15,782 bases of DNA from assembly GCA_027056215.1 (NCBI GenBank), contig JALULO010000027.1, positions 1 to 15,782 on the forward strand, in the 5' to 3' direction. The number at the start of each line of letters is the position of its first letter. Position 1 is the stretch's first letter. Under the pieces are notes generated by a model. That model had not been told where the DNA came from. It saw nothing but the letters and a program-made list of their open reading frames with translations, and did no database searches. A program made the position numbers and the translations under genes. Shown here piece after piece: positions 14,737-15,782 of the stretch. The DNA comes from Campylobacterales bacterium. GTDB taxonomy: Bacteria > Campylobacterota > Campylobacteria > Campylobacterales > QNZT01.

Positions 14737-15782
14737 ATGTTAATAGTACAAAAATATGGTGGAACCAGTGTTGGGGATTTGGAGCGTATCCAAAGTGTCG
14801 CAAGTAGGATAGTCAGAGCTAAGAAAGAAGGCAAAGATGTCATTGTAGTGGTTTCTGCGATGAGTGGAGAGACCAATAAATTGACATCTTTTGCAAAACA
14901 TTTTAGTAAAAACCCCTCAGCACGTGAAATGGATTTGCTTTTGAGTGCTGGTGAGCGGGTGACAAGTGCTCTTTTGGCAATCGCATTGCAAGAGATGGGC
15001 TTTGAGAGTATCGCTTTAACAGGGAGGCAAGCGTGTATCTTGACCGATAGTGTACATACCAGTGCACGGATAGAAAGTATAGATACAGCTGTGATGAAAC
15101 AACATATATCAGAAGGTAAGATAATCGTTGTTGCTGGTTTTCAAGGTATCACAAAAGATGGTGAAGTTTCTACACTTGGGCGTGGAGGTAGTGATTTAAG
15201 TGCAGTTGCTATCGCTGGAGCTATGGATGCGGATTTATGTGAGATCTATACTGATGTAGATGGTGTTTATACGACAGATCCTCGTATCGAACGTAGTGCA
15301 AAAAAGATTGATAAGATATCCTATGATGAAATGCTGGAATTTGCTTCCATGGGGGCAAAAGTTTTACAAAACAGATCTGTTGAACTTGCAAAAAAACTGA
15401 ATGTCAACCTTGTAACCAGAAGTAGTTTTAGCGATAATGAAGGTACACTTATTACAAAGGAAGAAAATATTATGGAAGAACCGATTGTAAGCGGCGTTGC
15501 ATTGGATAAAAATCAGGCAAGAATAACTTTAAGAAGTATTAGAGATGAACCAGGAATAGCAGCAAAAATATTTTCTGCATTGGCTGAAAACAATATCAAC
15601 GTGGATATGATTATCCAAAATGTAGGACAAGATGGCAATGCAAATATCGGTTTTACTGTTTCTGAAAATGAATTGGATAGAGCCATAGACTTGATGGAAT
15701 CACTAAGTGCTTCAGAAGATCTTGAATTTGATTCAAATATCGCGAAAGTTTCTATTGTCGGTGTGGGAATGAAGTCTCACAG
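14737..15782 (+). CDS. lysC: Aspartate kinase, 3' partial
   Basis: LysC phosphorylates aspartate, the entry step to lysine, diaminopimelate, methionine and threonine. The first 348 codons of about 400 are present; the window cuts the gene. It starts 'MLIVQKYGGTSVGDLERI' with the kinase motif KYGGTS (6-11), then 'VVVSAMSGETNKL', 'LLLSAGERVTSALLA', 'GFQGITKDGEVSTLGRGGSD' and 'YTDVDGVYTTDPRI', all standard for the catalytic domain. ACT regulatory domains begin near residue 250 ('ITLRSIRDEPGIAAKIFSAL', then 'VSIVGVGM' at the edge). AGGAAAAG precedes the ATG. In Helicobacter the next genes are hobA and holB, but here nothing follows. It may also produce a shorter beta subunit from an internal start. 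Confidence 0.96.
   Translation, partial: MLIVQKYGGTSVGDLERIQSVASRIVRAKKEGKDVIVVVSAMSGETNKLTSFAKHFSKNPSAREMDLLLSAGERVTSALLAIALQEMGFESIALTGRQACILTDSVHTSARIESIDTAVMKQHISEGKIIVVAGFQGITKDGEVSTLGRGGSDLSAVAIAGAMDADLCEIYTDVDGVYTTDPRIERSAKKIDKISYDEMLEFASMGAKVLQNRSVELAKKLNVNLVTRSSFSDNEGTLITKEENIMEEPIVSGVALDKNQARITLRSIRDEPGIAAKIFSALAENNINVDMIIQNVGQDGNANIGFTVSENELDRAIDLMESLSASEDLEFDSNIAKVSIVGVGMKSH
15457..15474 (+). promoter_or_regulatory. Possible internal ribosome binding site and start for a LysC beta subunit
   Basis: AAGGA (15457-15461), ten bases, then an in-frame ATG (15472-15474, codon 246), placed between the kinase domain and the ACT domains. This is where the beta subunit starts in the alpha2beta2 aspartokinases of Bacillus and Corynebacterium. 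Whether it is used here is unknown. Confidence 0.45.

Overview
The window looks like a chromosomal piece from a Campylobacterota (epsilonproteobacterial) genome, probably a free-living Sulfurovum/Sulfurimonas-type bacterium. This is inferred from the AT-rich DNA, the extended -10 promoters with weak -35 boxes, the protein style, and above all the right end, where hemW diverges from rppH followed by lysC. The rppH-lysC pair is also adjacent in Helicobacter. No tRNA, rRNA, CRISPR array, intact insertion sequence or phage gene was found. The first bases lie inside an exact repeat and the last gene is cut, so the window may be a contig or a cut from one.

Left part (1-4956, + strand): the remains of one very large modular surface or secreted protein. 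In order it carries Ig-like (DUF5011/HYR type) repeats, a beta-sandwich module, another Ig repeat, a right-handed beta-helix, a third Ig repeat, a lamin-tail domain (LTD), a chitobiase C-terminal-like module, a CotH kinase domain, an InlB-type repeat and a final LTD. The reading frame breaks inside the first LTD near 2553, where roughly 25 expected residues are missing. Two open frames remain, 3-2582 and 2545-4956. A 241-base non-coding stretch with a GC-rich hairpin follows.

Middle (5198-8413, - strand): a membrane-bound cyclic-di-GMP phosphodiesterase with a NIT-like sensor, HAMP, an Aer-like PAS, a degenerate GGDEF and an apparently intact EAL domain. Next, behind a strong terminator, is rpmA (ribosomal protein L27), detached from its usual partners rplU and obgE. 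Divergent from rpmA runs proA (proline synthesis), translationally coupled to a lone ABC-transporter ATPase that ends at a hairpin terminator.

Right part (10451-15782): a short orphan ORF, murA (peptidoglycan precursor synthesis, - strand), a divergent GH26-like glycosidase lipoprotein (+), hemW (- strand, apparently starting at CTG and overlapping the GH26 gene tail to tail by 12 bases), then rppH and the start of lysC (+). lysC contains a plausible internal ribosome binding site and ATG just before its ACT domains, which could yield a separate beta subunit.

The housekeeping genes are ordinary. The unusual material is the broken giant surface protein, its exact internal repeat, the sensor EAL protein, the GH26 variant, the CTG start of hemW and the internal lysC start. 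I see no convincing new multi-gene system.
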